From NCBI GenBank assembly GCA_963732795.1, contig CAVTAV010000006.1, positions 974,656 to 1,038,655 of the forward strand: 64,000 bases of DNA, in the 5' to 3' direction. Within the stretch, counting starts at the first letter, position 1; each line of letters begins with the position of its first letter. The DNA is from CAVTAV01 sp963732795. Its GTDB lineage: Bacteria > Pseudomonadota > Alphaproteobacteria > CAVTAV01. The position numbers and the translations under genes are program-made. The notes under the pieces were generated by a model that was given only the letters and a program-made list of their open reading frames with translations, ran no database searches and had not been told where the DNA came from. Positions 1-10,090 of the stretch are shown in pieces.

Positions 1-129
1 CAGGACCTCGAAGAAGTCGCGGCCCGCCTTGTGGACCAGCGAGGGATTGGTGGTGACGCCGTCGAGGAGGCCGGTCGCGGCCAGGTCGCGGATCGCCTCG
101 ATATCGGCGGTGTCGACGAAAAACTTCAT
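1..129 (-). CDS. Transaldolase / fructose-6-phosphate aldolase family, N-terminal part only
   Basis: The 43 codons before the window edge read MKFFVDTADIEAIRDL, then a GVTTNPSL motif. This is the N-terminus of the small transaldolase/FSA (TalC) family, whose TIM barrel uses a Schiff-base lysine that would lie outside the window. The ATG is at 129 and the gene is truncated by the window, not by mutation. It is divergent from priA, an arrangement common in alphaproteobacteria. FSA and transaldolase activity cannot be told apart from this fragment. Confidence 0.85.
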   Translation of the reverse strand, partial: MKFFVDTADIEAIRDLAATGLLDGVTTNPSLVHKAGRDFFEVL

Positions 130-197
130 GAAATTGCCTCTCTAGCCCCTGAGTCGGCCAGCTTGTTCGCCCCGACACGTGCTGGCACAGTGTAGCG

Positions 198-2446
198 ATG
201 GCCGACACCATAGCCAAGCCAGCCCGACAGTCAATTTCCGCCCCCTCCCGACCCGCCGGGACGGGGGAACGGGCGCGGATTCGCGTGCTTCTGCCGCTCC
301 CGCTCGAAGGCGCGCTCGACTATTGGGACGACGGCCTGTTCGGGGCGGCCCTCGAGCCGGGGGACATCGTGCTGGTGCCCCTGGGGCCGCGCCATGTTCA
401 CGGCATTGTCTGGGATTTGCCGGGCGAATCCGGCTCGTTCGACGCGGAAAAACTCAAATCCGTCGCCGAAAAGATCGATTTGCCGCCGTTTCCGGACGAT
501 ATGCGCCGTTTGATCGACTGGGTCGCGAGCTACACGTCACGCCCCCCGGCGCTGTCCTGAAGATGGCCTTGAGCGTGCCCGAGGCGCTCGATCCCTTCCA
601 GCCGATCCGCGCCTATGCCGCCGGCGGGCCCGAGCCGGAGCGGATGACCGACGCCCGGACCCGCGTGCTGGAGATCGCGAAATCCGGCCCGCCGCGCACG
701 GTCGCCGATCTCGCCCGCGAGGCGGCGGTCGGCGAAGGCGTCGTCCGGGGGCTGGTCAAGGCAGGGACCCTGATTCAGGTCGATCTTCCCGCCGAAACGC
801 CCCTCGAAAGGCCCGATCTCGACCTGCCGGGGCCGACGCTCTCTCCCGCTCAAGCCAAGGCGGCGGCGGCCATAGAGGCCGTCGTGAAGGCGCGGGACTA
901 CAAGACCGTGCTCCTCGAAGGCGTCACCGGCTCGGGCAAGACCGAGGTCTATTTCGACGCCATCGCCACGGCCCTGAAAGCCGATCCGCAAGGGCAGGTC
1001 TTGGTCCTCGTGCCCGAGATCGCGCTCACCTCCCAATGGCTGGAGCGCTTCGTGCAGCGCTTCGGCGTCGAGCCGCTGTTGTGGCATTCCGATCTCGGCC
1101 AGGCCTATCGCCGCCGGGCCTGGCGGCAGGTCGCGAAGGGTGACGCGTCGGTCGTGGTCGGCGCGCGCTCGGCCTTGTTCCTGCCGTTCCCGGATTTGCG
1201 CCTGATCGTGATCGACGAGGAGCAGGACGCCTCTTACAAGCAGGAGGACGGCGTCCTCTACAACGCGCGAGACATGGCGGTCGTGCGCGGCTCGCTCGCC
1301 AAGATTCCGGTGATCCTGGTCTCGGCCACGCCGTCCTTGGAAACCGTCGTCAATGTCCGGAACGAGCGCTACGGCCATGTCGAGCTGCCGGACCGCCATG
1401 GCGGCGCGAGTATGCCCGAGATCCAGGCGATCGACATGCGCGAGACGCCTCCCGAGCGCGGCCGCTGGCTCTCGCCGCCCCTCGTCGCCGCCATGGGCGA
1501 CACTTTGCTGGCCGGCGAGCAGACCCTGCTGTTCCTCAACCGGCGCGGCTATGCGCCCTTGACCCTCTGCCGGACTTGCGGCCACCGCTTCCAATGCCCG
1601 AACTGCTCGGCCTGGCTCGTCGAGCACCGCTATGCCGGCCAGGTCCAATGCCATCACTGCGGATTCTCGCAGCCCGCGCCGGAGATCTGCCCGGCCTGCG
1701 GCAAGCCCGGCACCCTGGTCGCCTGCGGCCCCGGCGTCGAGCGCCTGGCGGAGGAGGTTTCCCAGCGCTTCCCGACGGCGCGGATCGGCGTCATGGCGAG
1801 CGACACCATGACCGGCCCCCGCGCCATCGCCGACATGATCTCCCGCATGACCCATCACGAGATCGACGTCGTGATCGGCACCCAGTTGGTGGCGAAAGGC
1901 CACCATTTCCCGATGCTGACGCTCGTCGGCATCGTCGACGCCGATCTCGGCCTCGAAGGCGGCGACCCGCGCGCCTCGGAGCGGACCTATCAGCAGCTTT
2001 CCCAGGTTTCGGGCCGCGCCGGCCGCGCCGAGCGCCCCGGAAAGGTGATGCTCCAGAGCTATATGCCGGACCATCCCGTCATGGCGGCGCTGATCTCCGG
2101 CGACCGCGAGGCCTTCCTCGACCGTGAGATCCGCGCCCGCAAGGCCGGCCGCTTGCCGCCCTTCGGCCGCCTGGTCGCGCTCATCGTCTCCGGCCCGGAG
2201 CACAACGCGGTCATGCAAGCCGGCCGGGCGCTCGCCCGGAATGCGCCCCGCGAGAAGGGCGTCGAGACCTTCGGCCCCGCGCCCGCGCCGCTCGCCCTCC
2301 TGCGCGGCCGTCATCGGCATCGGCTCCTGCTGAAGGCCCCGCGCTCGGTCAATGTGCAGAGCGTCACGCGCCGCTGGCTCGCCGCCACCCGTTTGCCAAA
2401 AAAGGTGCGCGTCCAGGTGGACGTGGACCCCTACAGCTTCATGTGA
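198..2446 (+). CDS. priA: Primosomal protein N', replication restart helicase PriA (one frameshift)
   Basis: PriA is a superfamily 2 DNA helicase that reloads the replisome at collapsed forks. The Walker A motif GVTGSGKTEVY lies near residue 240 and a DEEQD box II near 340 (DEEH in many PriA). Eight zinc-binding cysteines in CRTCGHRFQCPNCS and the following CxxC pairs lie at about 457-508, the family hallmark. The reading frame breaks near position 537: the N-terminal 113 residues are in one frame and the rest in the next. The span is one base short of a multiple of three, so a single lost base fits. The restored length is about 749 aa, normal for PriA. The ATG at 198 sits closely behind the divergent aldolase gene. 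Confidence 0.93.
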
Positions 2447-2489
2447 CAGATGCAAGACAGCTATGCGCGAGGCCGTCCGCCGAGTCAGG

Positions 2490-2518
2490 TTGCGCCTGCG
2501 AAATGACTGTGCTAGGTA
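2490..2518 (+). promoter_or_regulatory. Possible sigma-70 promoter of the atp operon
   Basis: In the 209-base gap between priA and atpH, TTGCGC (2490-2495) is followed after 17 bases by TAGGTA (2513-2518). Spacing is ideal and each hexamer matches consensus only in part. Position, about 140 bases before atpH, is reasonable. Weak evidence, no other signal. Confidence 0.3.
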
Positions 2519-2655
2519 TCCGCCGGGCTTCGACGGGCCGGGCTGGATCTACCGTCGCAAGCGTAGAAATTGCGGTGAAATTTCAATACGTTAAGTGAGT
2601 TCTCCCGACCCCGGACAATCGGGTCTGAACAGGTCGTCCCAAGAGGGTTTCCCGA

Positions 2656-3216
2656 GTGGCTGTTGAATCATCGATCGTGTCCGGAGTGGCTGGACGCTAC
2701 GCGACCGCGTTATTCGACCTCGCCCAGGAGGCAAAGGCTCTCGATTCCACCGCCGCGGAGCTCGCCCAACTCAAGTCCATGATCCATGAAAGCGCCGATC
2801 TGAGGGCCCTCGTCAGGAGCCCGGTGATCAGCCGTGACGATCAGGGCCGGGGCATGGACGCTGTCGCCGAGAAGGCCGGCTTCAGCGAGCTGACCCGCAA
2901 ATTCATCGCCACGGTCACGGCCAACCGCCGGCTGAACCAGATCGTTCCGATCTGCGACGCGTTCCGCAAGCTCCTCGCCGCCCATCGCGGAGAGATCACG
3001 GCCGATGTCACCTCGGCGCAGCCGCTGACGCCCGAGCAGCTCGAGGCGCTGAAGGCCGAGCTCGACCGGGCGACCGGCCGGACGGTCGATGTCGACGCCA
3101 AGGTGGACGAGGCATTGCTGGGCGGGCTTGTGGTCAAGCTCGGCTCTCGCATGATCGACAGCTCGCTTAGAACGAAACTCAACTCGCTGACCGAAGTCAT
3201 GAAAGGGATTGGATGA
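2656..3216 (+). CDS. atpH: ATP synthase F1 subunit delta
   Basis: Delta (OSCP-like) links the F1 catalytic head to the peripheral stalk of the H+-ATP synthase. The 186-aa product has the N-terminal signature VAGRYATALFDLA and the C-terminal glycine-rich motif DEALLGGLVVKLGSRMID typical of the family. The start is GTG at 2656, with AAGAGGG about 10 bases upstream. Its TGA overlaps the atpA start, so translation is probably coupled. First gene of atpHAGDC; the Fo genes are elsewhere, as usual in alphaproteobacteria. Confidence 0.97.
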   Translation: MAVESSIVSGVAGRYATALFDLAQEAKALDSTAAELAQLKSMIHESADLRALVRSPVISRDDQGRGMDAVAEKAGFSELTRKFIATVTANRRLNQIVPICDAFRKLLAAHRGEITADVTSAQPLTPEQLEALKAELDRATGRTVDVDAKVDEALLGGLVVKLGSRMIDSSLRTKLNSLTEVMKGIG

Positions 3217-4746
3217 TGGACATCCGGGCCGCGGAAATCTCGTCGATATTGAAGGCGCAAATCGCCAATTTCGGCGCCGAGGCGGAAGTCTCGGAAATTG
3301 GCCAGGTGCTTTCGGTCGGCGACGGCATCGCCCGCGTCTACGGCCTCGACAACGTACAGGCCGGCGAGCTTGTGACCTTCCCCGGCAATGTCAAGGGCAT
3401 GGCGCTCAACCTCGAGACCGACAATGTCGGCGTCGTGATCTTCGGCGACGACCGCGGCATCAAGGAAGGCGACACGGTCAAGCGCACCGGCTCGATCGTC
3501 GACGCGCCGGTCGGCAAGGGTCTTCTCGGTCGGGTCGTGAACGGCCTTGGCGAGCCGATCGACGGCAAGGGGCCGATCGAGGGCGACGAGCGCCGCCGCG
3601 TCGAGGTCAAGGCGCCGGGCATCATTCCGCGGAAATCGGTGCATGAGCCGATGCAGACCGGCCTCAAGGCCCTGGACGCCCTGGTTCCGGTCGGCCGCGG
3701 CCAGCGCGAGCTCATCATCGGCGACCGCCAGACCGGCAAGACCGCCGTCGCCATCGACACCATCATCAATCAGAAGCCGGTCAACGCCACCGGCGACGAA
3801 TCCAAGAAGCTCTATTGCATCTATGTCGCGGTCGGCCAGAAGCGCTCGACGGTGGCTCAGATCGTCAAGACACTCGAAGACGCCGGCGCGATGGAATATT
3901 CCATCGTGGTCGCCGCGACGGCTTCGGATCCGGCGCCCTTGCAGTTCCTGGCGCCTTATACCGGCTGCACCATGGGCGAGTATTTCCGCGATAACGGCAT
4001 GCACGCGCTGATCATCTATGATGATCTCTCGAAGCAGGCCGTCGCCTATCGCCAGATGTCGCTGCTGCTTCGCCGCCCGCCGGGACGCGAGGCCTATCCC
4101 GGCGACGTGTTCTATCTTCACTCTCGTCTCCTGGAGCGCGCGGCGAAGATGAACGACGATTTGGGCGGCGGGCTCACTCACCGCGCTGCCGATCATCGAG
4201 ACTCAGGCGGGCGACGTTGCCGCCTATATCCCGACCAACGTGATCTCGATCACCGACGGTCAGATCTTCCTCGAAACCGAGCTTTTCTTCCAGGGCATCC
4301 GGCCCGCCATTTCGGTCGGTCTGTCGGTGAGCCGCGTCGGCTCCGCCGCCCAGATCAAGGCGATGAAGCAAGTCGCCGGCACCATCAAGCTGGAGTTCGC
4401 CCAATACCGCGAAATGGCGGCTTTCGCCCAGTTCGGCTCCGATCTCGATGCGTCGACCCAACGCCTGCTCGCCCGCGGCGAGCGCCTGACTGAGCTTCTG
4501 AAGCAGGGCCAGTTCTCGCCTATGCCGGTCGAGGAGCAGGTGGTTTCGATCTATTCCGGCGTGCGCGGGTATCTGGATAAGATCGCGGTCGGGGACGTCA
4601 CCAGGTTCGAATCCATGCTGTTGAGCGAGGTTCGCGCCAAGCACGCCGATATCCTGGAGGAGATCCGCACCAAACGCGAGCTCACCAAGGAGGTCGACGA
4701 GAATCTGAAAGAGGTGCTGGAGAAGTTCTCGAAGTCCTTCGCGTAA
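3216..4746 (+). CDS. atpA: ATP synthase F1 subunit alpha (one frameshift)
   Basis: Alpha is the non-catalytic nucleotide-binding subunit of the F1 hexamer. It starts MDIRAAEISSIL, has Walker A GDRQTGKTA near residue 168, and a normal C-terminal helical domain from about 4240 on. The frame changes at about 4165-4170, within the conserved segment LGGG-SLTALPIIE. One surplus C after GGG explains it: the span is a multiple of three plus one, and removal gives 509 aa, the usual length. A second ATG three bases upstream (3213) is also possible. Since beta, gamma and epsilon are intact, a sequence error is likelier than decay. Confidence 0.95.
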
Positions 4747-4785
4747 AGACAGGACGGACGAGACCGAAAGGAAACCGGGACCGAG

Positions 4786-5676
4786 ATGCCAAGCCTCAAA
4801 GAGCTCAAGAATCGCATCAGAAGCGTCAAGTCGACGCAGAAGATCACCAAGGCCAAGCAGATGGTCGCGGCGTCGAAGCTGCGCCGCGCCCAGGAGGCCG
4901 TCGAGGCCGCCCGGCCCTATTCCGAGCGCATGGAGCGCGTGCTGGCCTCGCTGGCGAGCGGTATGGAAGGCATGCCCGGCGCACCGCCGCTGCTGGTCGG
5001 CACCGGCGGCGACCAGACCCATCTTCTCATCGTCGCGACCGCCGATCGCGGCTTGTGCGGCGGCTTCAACTCCACCATCGCCCGTGCCGCGAGAGATCGC
5101 GCGCGGTCTCTGATCGCCGAGGGCAAAACGGTCAAGATCTTCTGTGTCGGCCGCAAAGGGCGGGATGCCTTGAAGCGCGAATTCGCCGACCGGATCGTGC
5201 AATATGTCTCGCTCCGCGAGGTCAAGAAAGTCGGGTTCGAGAACGCCAAGGAGATCTCGACGATCGTCCTCGATATGTTCGATGCGGGCGAATTCGACGT
5301 TTGCACCCTGATCTTCAGCCAGTTCAAATCGGTCATGAGCCAGGTGCCGACGGCAAAGCAGCTCATCCCGGCGGTAATCCCGGCCGGCGACGAGGTGGCG
5401 CCGGGGCCCGATCTCAAAGGCGCGGTCTACGAGTATGAGCCGGACGAGGCGGACATCCTGAAGGTTCTGCTGCCGCGCAATGTCTCCGTCCAGATCTTCC
5501 GCGCGCTTCTCGAGAACGCCGCCGGCGAGCAGGGCGCGAGCATGACCGCCATGGACAACGCGACGCGCAACGCGGGCGAGGTGATCGACCAACTGACCCT
5601 GAACTACAACCGCACCCGTCAGGCCGTCATCACCAAGGAACTCATCGAAATCATCTCGGGCGCCGAGGCGCTCTAA
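4786..5676 (+). CDS. atpG: ATP synthase F1 subunit gamma
   Basis: Gamma is the rotary central shaft. The intact 296-aa product begins MPSLKELKNRIRSVKSTQKI and ends with the conserved C-terminal helix around ITKELIEIISGAEAL. The internal DRGLCGGFN motif is diagnostic. It lies 39 bases after atpA and 24 before atpD in the same operon. Confidence 0.98.
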   Translation: MPSLKELKNRIRSVKSTQKITKAKQMVAASKLRRAQEAVEAARPYSERMERVLASLASGMEGMPGAPPLLVGTGGDQTHLLIVATADRGLCGGFNSTIARAARDRARSLIAEGKTVKIFCVGRKGRDALKREFADRIVQYVSLREVKKVGFENAKEISTIVLDMFDAGEFDVCTLIFSQFKSVMSQVPTAKQLIPAVIPAGDEVAPGPDLKGAVYEYEPDEADILKVLLPRNVSVQIFRALLENAAGEQGASMTAMDNATRNAGEVIDQLTLNYNRTRQAVITKELIEIISGAEAL

Positions 5677-5700
5677 GAAGCACGACCGGAGCACGGACTT

Positions 5701-7125
5701 ATGACCACGACCAATAGAACCGGCAAGATTACCCAAGTCATCGGCGCCGTCGTCGACGTTCAGTTCGACGGCCACCTGCCGGCGATCCTGAACGCGCTCG
5801 AATGCGACAACAACGGCAACCGGCTCGTGCTCGAAGTCGCCCAGCATCTGGGCGAGGAGACGGTCCGCACCATCGCCATGGACGGCACCGACGGCCTCGT
5901 GCGCGGCAAGGAAGTGATGGACACCGGCGACGCGATCTCGGTGCCGGTCGGCCCGGAGACCCTGGGCCGCATCATGAACGTGATCGGCGAGCCGATCGAC
6001 GAGCGCGGGCCGATCAACGCCAAGAAGACCGCGCCGATCCATGCTCAGGCGCCCGAATTCGTCGACCAGTCCACCGAGGCCCAGATCCTCGAGACCGGCA
6101 TCAAGGTCGTGGACCTGCTGGCGCCGTACGCCCGAGGCGGCAAGATCGGCCTCTTCGGCGGCGCCGGTGTCGGCAAAACCGTGCTGATTCAGGAGTTGAT
6201 CAACAACGTCGCCAAGGCCCATGGCGGCTACTCCGTGTTCGCCGGCGTCGGCGAGCGCACCCGCGAGGGCAACGACCTCTATCACGAAATGATCGACGCC
6301 AAGGTCATCGATCTCGAAGGACAGTCGAAGGTTGCGCTGGTCTATGGACAGATGAACGAGCCGCCGGGCGCCCGTGCCCGGGTCGCGCTCTCAGGCCTCA
6401 CGGTCGCGGAGTATTTCCGCGATGAGGAAGGCCAGGACGTGCTGTTCTTCATCGACAATATTTTCCGCTTCACCCAGGCGGGCTCCGAGGTTTCGGCGCT
6501 TCTGGGCCGTATGCCGAGCGCGGTGGGCTATCAGCCGACCTTGGCCACCGACATGGGCAACCTGCAGGAGCGCATCACGACCACCAACAAGGGCTCGATC
6601 ACCTCTGTGCAGGCGATCTTCGTGCCCGCCGACGACTTGACCGATCCGGCGCCCGCGACCTCCTTCAGTCACTTGGACGCGACGACGGTGTTGAGCCGCC
6701 AGATCGCCGAGCTCGGCATCTATCCGGCGGTGGATCCGCTCGACTCCACCTCGCGCCTCTTGGATCCGCGCGTGGTCGGCGAGGAGCACTACAACACCGC
6801 CCGCGAAGTTCAGCGCGTGCTGCAGACCTATAAGTCGCTGCAGGACATCATCGCCATTCTCGGCATGGACGAGCTCTCGGAGGACGAGAAGCTGACCGTG
6901 GCCCGGGCGCGCAGAATTCGAAATTTCCTGAGCCAGCCCTTCCATGTCGCCGAGGTGTTCACCGGCTCGCCCGGCAAGCTCGTGAAGCTCGAAGATACGA
7001 TCAGGAGCTTCAAGGCCATCTGCGCCGGCGAATACGACCATCTTCCCGAGACCGCCTTCCATATGGTCGGCACGATCGAGGAGGCGGTCGAGAAGGCCAA
7101 GAAGATCGCGGCCGAGGCGGCGTAG
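5701..7125 (+). CDS. atpD: ATP synthase F1 subunit beta
   Basis: Beta carries the catalytic sites of F1. The 474-aa product is complete: Walker A GGAGVGKTVLIQ near residue 152, the catalytic-glutamate segment GERTREGNDLYHEM near 183, and the signature PAVDPLDSTS near 345. Third-position GC is high and uniform with its neighbours. It ends 10 bases before atpC. Confidence 0.99.
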   Translation: MTTTNRTGKITQVIGAVVDVQFDGHLPAILNALECDNNGNRLVLEVAQHLGEETVRTIAMDGTDGLVRGKEVMDTGDAISVPVGPETLGRIMNVIGEPIDERGPINAKKTAPIHAQAPEFVDQSTEAQILETGIKVVDLLAPYARGGKIGLFGGAGVGKTVLIQELINNVAKAHGGYSVFAGVGERTREGNDLYHEMIDAKVIDLEGQSKVALVYGQMNEPPGARARVALSGLTVAEYFRDEEGQDVLFFIDNIFRFTQAGSEVSALLGRMPSAVGYQPTLATDMGNLQERITTTNKGSITSVQAIFVPADDLTDPAPATSFSHLDATTVLSRQIAELGIYPAVDPLDSTSRLLDPRVVGEEHYNTAREVQRVLQTYKSLQDIIAILGMDELSEDEKLTVARARRIRNFLSQPFHVAEVFTGSPGKLVKLEDTIRSFKAICAGEYDHLPETAFHMVGTIEEAVEKAKKIAAEAA

Positions 7126-7135
7126 GGACCCTCTC

Positions 7136-7534
7136 ATGGCGGATACGCTCACCTTCGATCTCGTCTCGCCCGAGCGGCTTTTGATCTCGGAACAGGTGAC
7201 CATGGTCACCGTGCCGGGCTCAGAGGGCTATTTCGGCGTCATGGCGGGCCACGCGCCGGTCATCACCGCGCTGCGTCCCGGCGTCGTCGAGGTCGAGCCG
7301 GTCGAAGGCGAGACGCGGCGGATCTATGTCCGGGGCGGTTTCGCCGAGACCACCGGCGACAATCTGACGGTGCTCGCCGAGGAGGCGATCAATCTCGCCG
7401 ACCTCGACCGCGCCGAGCTTGAAACGCGCCTCGCCAACGCCCGCGAAGACGTTACCCTCGCCCGCGACGACGAAGAACGCCGCGCCGCCGAAACGAATGT
7501 CGCGCAGCTGACGCAGCTCATCGCGGCGCTCTAG
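7136..7534 (+). CDS. atpC: ATP synthase F1 subunit epsilon
   Basis: Epsilon couples the central stalk to the c-ring and can inhibit hydrolysis. The 132-aa product has the N-terminal beta-sandwich signature TFDLVSPERLL and GYFGVMAGHAP, followed by a charged helical C-terminus. Last gene of the operon; no clear hairpin-plus-T-run terminator follows. Confidence 0.97.
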   Translation: MADTLTFDLVSPERLLISEQVTMVTVPGSEGYFGVMAGHAPVITALRPGVVEVEPVEGETRRIYVRGGFAETTGDNLTVLAEEAINLADLDRAELETRLANAREDVTLARDDEERRAAETNVAQLTQLIAAL

Positions 7535-7635
7535 GCTTAAAACACCCCATCGCCCCTCTCGACGTGCGCCCCCAGGCGGCGTATGGTTTGTTGACTTTGA
7601 AACATTCTCGGATCAACCGTATCGACGAGGGACAT

Positions 7636-8550
7636 ATGTCTGGCTTCGGATCGACCTTGCGTCTCGTTGCGGCCGCTTCGCTTCTGGCGGGCGGCGTATT
7701 TGCGATCAATCTGGCGGTGGCGGCGCCGTCCACCGACACATTGTCGAGCAAGCCGAAGGACACCGATGTCTCAAGCCATTTCCGCGACGGCAAGAAGCTT
7801 CTCGCGGCCGGCGACCTCGATCCGGCGATCAAGGAATTCGCCAAGGTTCTCGCGGTCGTCCCGGGAGACGCCGAGGCGAACTACTATATGGGCCTCGCCC
7901 ATCTCGGGAAGAACGAGGCCCAGGAAGCCAAGAACTATCTCGCCAAGTCGGTCCTGATCGACGGCTCCAACCCGGCGGCGCGCGAGCAGCTCGGCCTCGT
8001 CTCCCTGAAGCTCGACGACCGCCAGCGCGCCGAGCAGCAGCGCGACGCCTTGGCCAAGATGATGAAGCAGTGCGGCAAGAGTTGCGACGAGACGCTGACC
8101 ACGTCGTTCAACTCACTCGATTCCGCGCTCAAGGGCAAGCCGGCGGGCAGCGGCAAGACCAGCGAGCTCCTGATGGACCGCGGCGAGACCGGCGACGTGA
8201 CCTATAAGCTCGCGGTCGCCGAGATCAACGAGGGCCATTTCGAAAAGGCCATCTCGACCCTCAAATCCGCGGCGGACAAGATCGGCCCGCACCCGGATAT
8301 CCTGAACTATCTCGGCTATGCCAACCGCAAGCTCGGCCATTACGATACGGCGATCCGCTATTACCGCGAGGCGCTCGCGATCAACCCGGATCATCTGGGC
8401 GCGAACGAATATCTCGGCGAGCTTTATGCCGAGATCGGCGACCTCGACCGCGCCCGCGTCCAGCTTGCGACCCTCGACCGGCTCTGCGCCTTCGGCTGCG
8501 CCCAGCACGAGGACCTGCAGCACTGGATTCAAACCGCCTCGGCCAAGTGA
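7636..8550 (+). CDS. Exported tetratricopeptide-repeat protein
   Basis: A 304-aa protein starting at the ATG at 7636, chosen over an upstream in-frame start because GAGGG precedes it and it begins directly with a signal peptide (hydrophobic core LVAAASLLAGGVFAINLAVA, likely cleavage after about residue 30). At least four TPR-like units follow, including AEANYYMGLAHLGKNEAQEA and PDILNYLGYANRKLGHYDTA. It is probably a periplasmic scaffold. Its TGA overlaps the GTG of the cytochrome-like gene, so the two proteins probably act together. Substrate or partner unknown. Confidence 0.85.
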   Translation: MSGFGSTLRLVAAASLLAGGVFAINLAVAAPSTDTLSSKPKDTDVSSHFRDGKKLLAAGDLDPAIKEFAKVLAVVPGDAEANYYMGLAHLGKNEAQEAKNYLAKSVLIDGSNPAAREQLGLVSLKLDDRQRAEQQRDALAKMMKQCGKSCDETLTTSFNSLDSALKGKPAGSGKTSELLMDRGETGDVTYKLAVAEINEGHFEKAISTLKSAADKIGPHPDILNYLGYANRKLGHYDTAIRYYREALAINPDHLGANEYLGELYAEIGDLDRARVQLATLDRLCAFGCAQHEDLQHWIQTASAK

Positions 8551-9510
8551 GCAGAACCCGGCGCGTTCTTCCTTTAGCGTCTCGTCCTTGCGGCGGGCAT
8601 CGGCGCGGCGCGAGCCGAACCCCTCACGGAGTTCCGTTGGCTCGCCCCCGGCGCGGACGCCGCGGCCCAGGTGACCCGCGCGCCGGCCGAGTGCCTGAAG
8701 CCCGCGGACAACGCCGAGGACGCTTATGACATCGAAGTCGGCCGCGTCGTCTTCCGCACGCCGGAGCTGTTCGGCGGCCAGGCGGCGCGGGTGGGCCTGA
8801 GCTGCAACGCCTGCCACATCAACGGCCGCAACAACCCGACCTTCTTCATCGACGGCGTTACGGGCCTGCCCGGCACGGTCGATGTGACGACCTCGGTGTT
8901 CAGCAAGACGCGCGGCGACGGCGTGATGAATCCGCGCCCGATCCCGAGCCTCGTCGGCACGGCCTTCAACACGGCCTACGGCCATGACGCGAAGGTCACG
9001 TCGCTCAGCGAGTTCGTCCATGGCGTGGCGGTCGAGGAGTTCCAGGGCGAAGAGCCCGATCCCCACGTCTTCAAGGCGCTGATGGCCTATGTGACAGCGC
9101 TCGATCCGGTCGGCTGCACCGGCCCCAACACGGTCGCGATCACCCTCAAGAGCACGCTCTCCGACCTCGACCGCGGCCTGTCGGCCCTCGACGCTTCGGT
9201 GGACCGCGGCGACAAGGCGGTCGGCCATATGCTGGTCCTGGGGCTGCGCACCATGCTCGGCCGCTTGAACGAGCGCTATGCCGGCGCCGGCCTCTCGGAG
9301 GTCACGCCCGATATTGTCGGGGCCAGCCGCGGGTTGGAGACGCTTTGGCATGACGATGGCGGCAAGCCCAAGGCCTTCCATGCCGGGCTCAAGACCTGGC
9401 GCGACAACTTCGATCGCGTCGAGGCGAAGCTCACGGCGTCTGGAATCGAAATCGCTGTTCAATCCCGCGGTGGTCAGGCGCGTCGTCAAAGAGTTCCACC
9501 CGGCAATTGA
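8547..9510 (+). CDS. Exported c-type cytochrome-like protein (one frameshift)
   Basis: The GTG at 8547 overlaps the TPR stop. The signal peptide is split: VSRTRRVLPLA is in one frame and VLAAGIGAARAEP in the next. Removing the T at about 8580 joins them into a standard signal sequence, and the span is three-fold plus one (about 320 aa). A single haem-binding CNACH lies in the N-terminal third, followed by PRPIPSLVGTAFN. This recalls the di-haem cytochrome c peroxidase group, but only one CxxCH is seen. The C-terminus runs into a dispersed repeat. Likely periplasmic redox protein; substrate unknown. Confidence 0.65.
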
Positions 9511-9592
9511 CGTCATCGCGAGGCGCGCCAGCGCCACGGCGATCCAGACAGGCTGGATTGCGGCGCTCCCTGCGGTCGCTCGCAATGACGGA
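9508..9592. repeat. Dispersed intergenic repeat, family A, copy 1
   Basis: The segment begins GTCATCGCGAGGC and contains CGGCGATCCAGACAGGC, ending CGCAATGACGG. A second, inverted copy with few differences lies at 60541-60603. Both sit just after a stop codon between genes. The ends GTCAT and ATGAC are complementary, so the transcript could fold. No coding potential. Confidence 0.8.
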
Positions 9593-9594
9593 TC

Positions 9595-10081
9595 TTACGT
9601 TCTGACCGTCTCCGGCAGATGGCCGAAGCGTTCGATCAGGGCCGCGTAAACGTCGCGCTTGAACGGCACGATGATGTCGGTGATCCGCTCCAAGGGCAGC
9701 CACTTCCAGTCTTCGAACTCGGGGTGGTCGGTGTCGAGGTCGATATCGGAATCCTGGCCCGTGAAGCGTAGCGCGAACCATTTCATGCGCTGGCCGCGAT
9801 ATCGCCCGCGCCAGACCTTGCCGATCAGCTCGCTCCGGCAGGTCGTAGGTCAGCCAGTCGTCACTTTCCTCGATGATGGCGAATTTGTCGGTGCCGATCT
9901 CTTCCTCGAGCTCCCGGAGCACGGCCTCGCGCGGCTGCTCGCCCTTGTCGATGCCGCCCTGGGGCAGTTGCCAGGCCTCGGCCACCGTATCGATCCGCCG
10001 CGCGACGAAGACCTCGCCGTTGCGGTTGAACAGCACCGCGCCCGCGCAAGGCCGATAGGGCAGGTCGTTCTTGTCGGTCAT
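9595..10081 (-). CDS. rppH: RNA pyrophosphohydrolase RppH, Nudix family (one frameshift)
   Basis: RppH removes pyrophosphate from the 5' end of mRNAs and so triggers decay. The Nudix box GGIDKGEQPREAVLRELEEEIG is complete in the first frame. The second frame supplies the C-terminal MKWFALRFTGQDSDIDL and the FEDWKW segment typical of RppH. The break is at about 9830, where one surplus C lies between two GAG codons; the corrected length is 161 aa. It is the last gene of the minus-strand gpmI-envC-ctpA run. Confidence 0.92.
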
Positions 10082-10090
10082 GACGGTGTT

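Noticed and set aside
530..2455. A 641-codon open frame opposite priA
   Set aside because: It mirrors priA codons in GC-rich DNA, has low-complexity Gly/Ala/Arg/Asp composition and no recognisable motif.
4174..6285. A 703-codon open frame opposite atpA-atpG-atpD
   Set aside because: Shadow of intact ATP synthase genes; composition typical of antisense frames.
8547..9510. Di-haem cytochrome c peroxidase (MauG type)
   Set aside because: Only one CxxCH motif is present, so the specific name is not supported.
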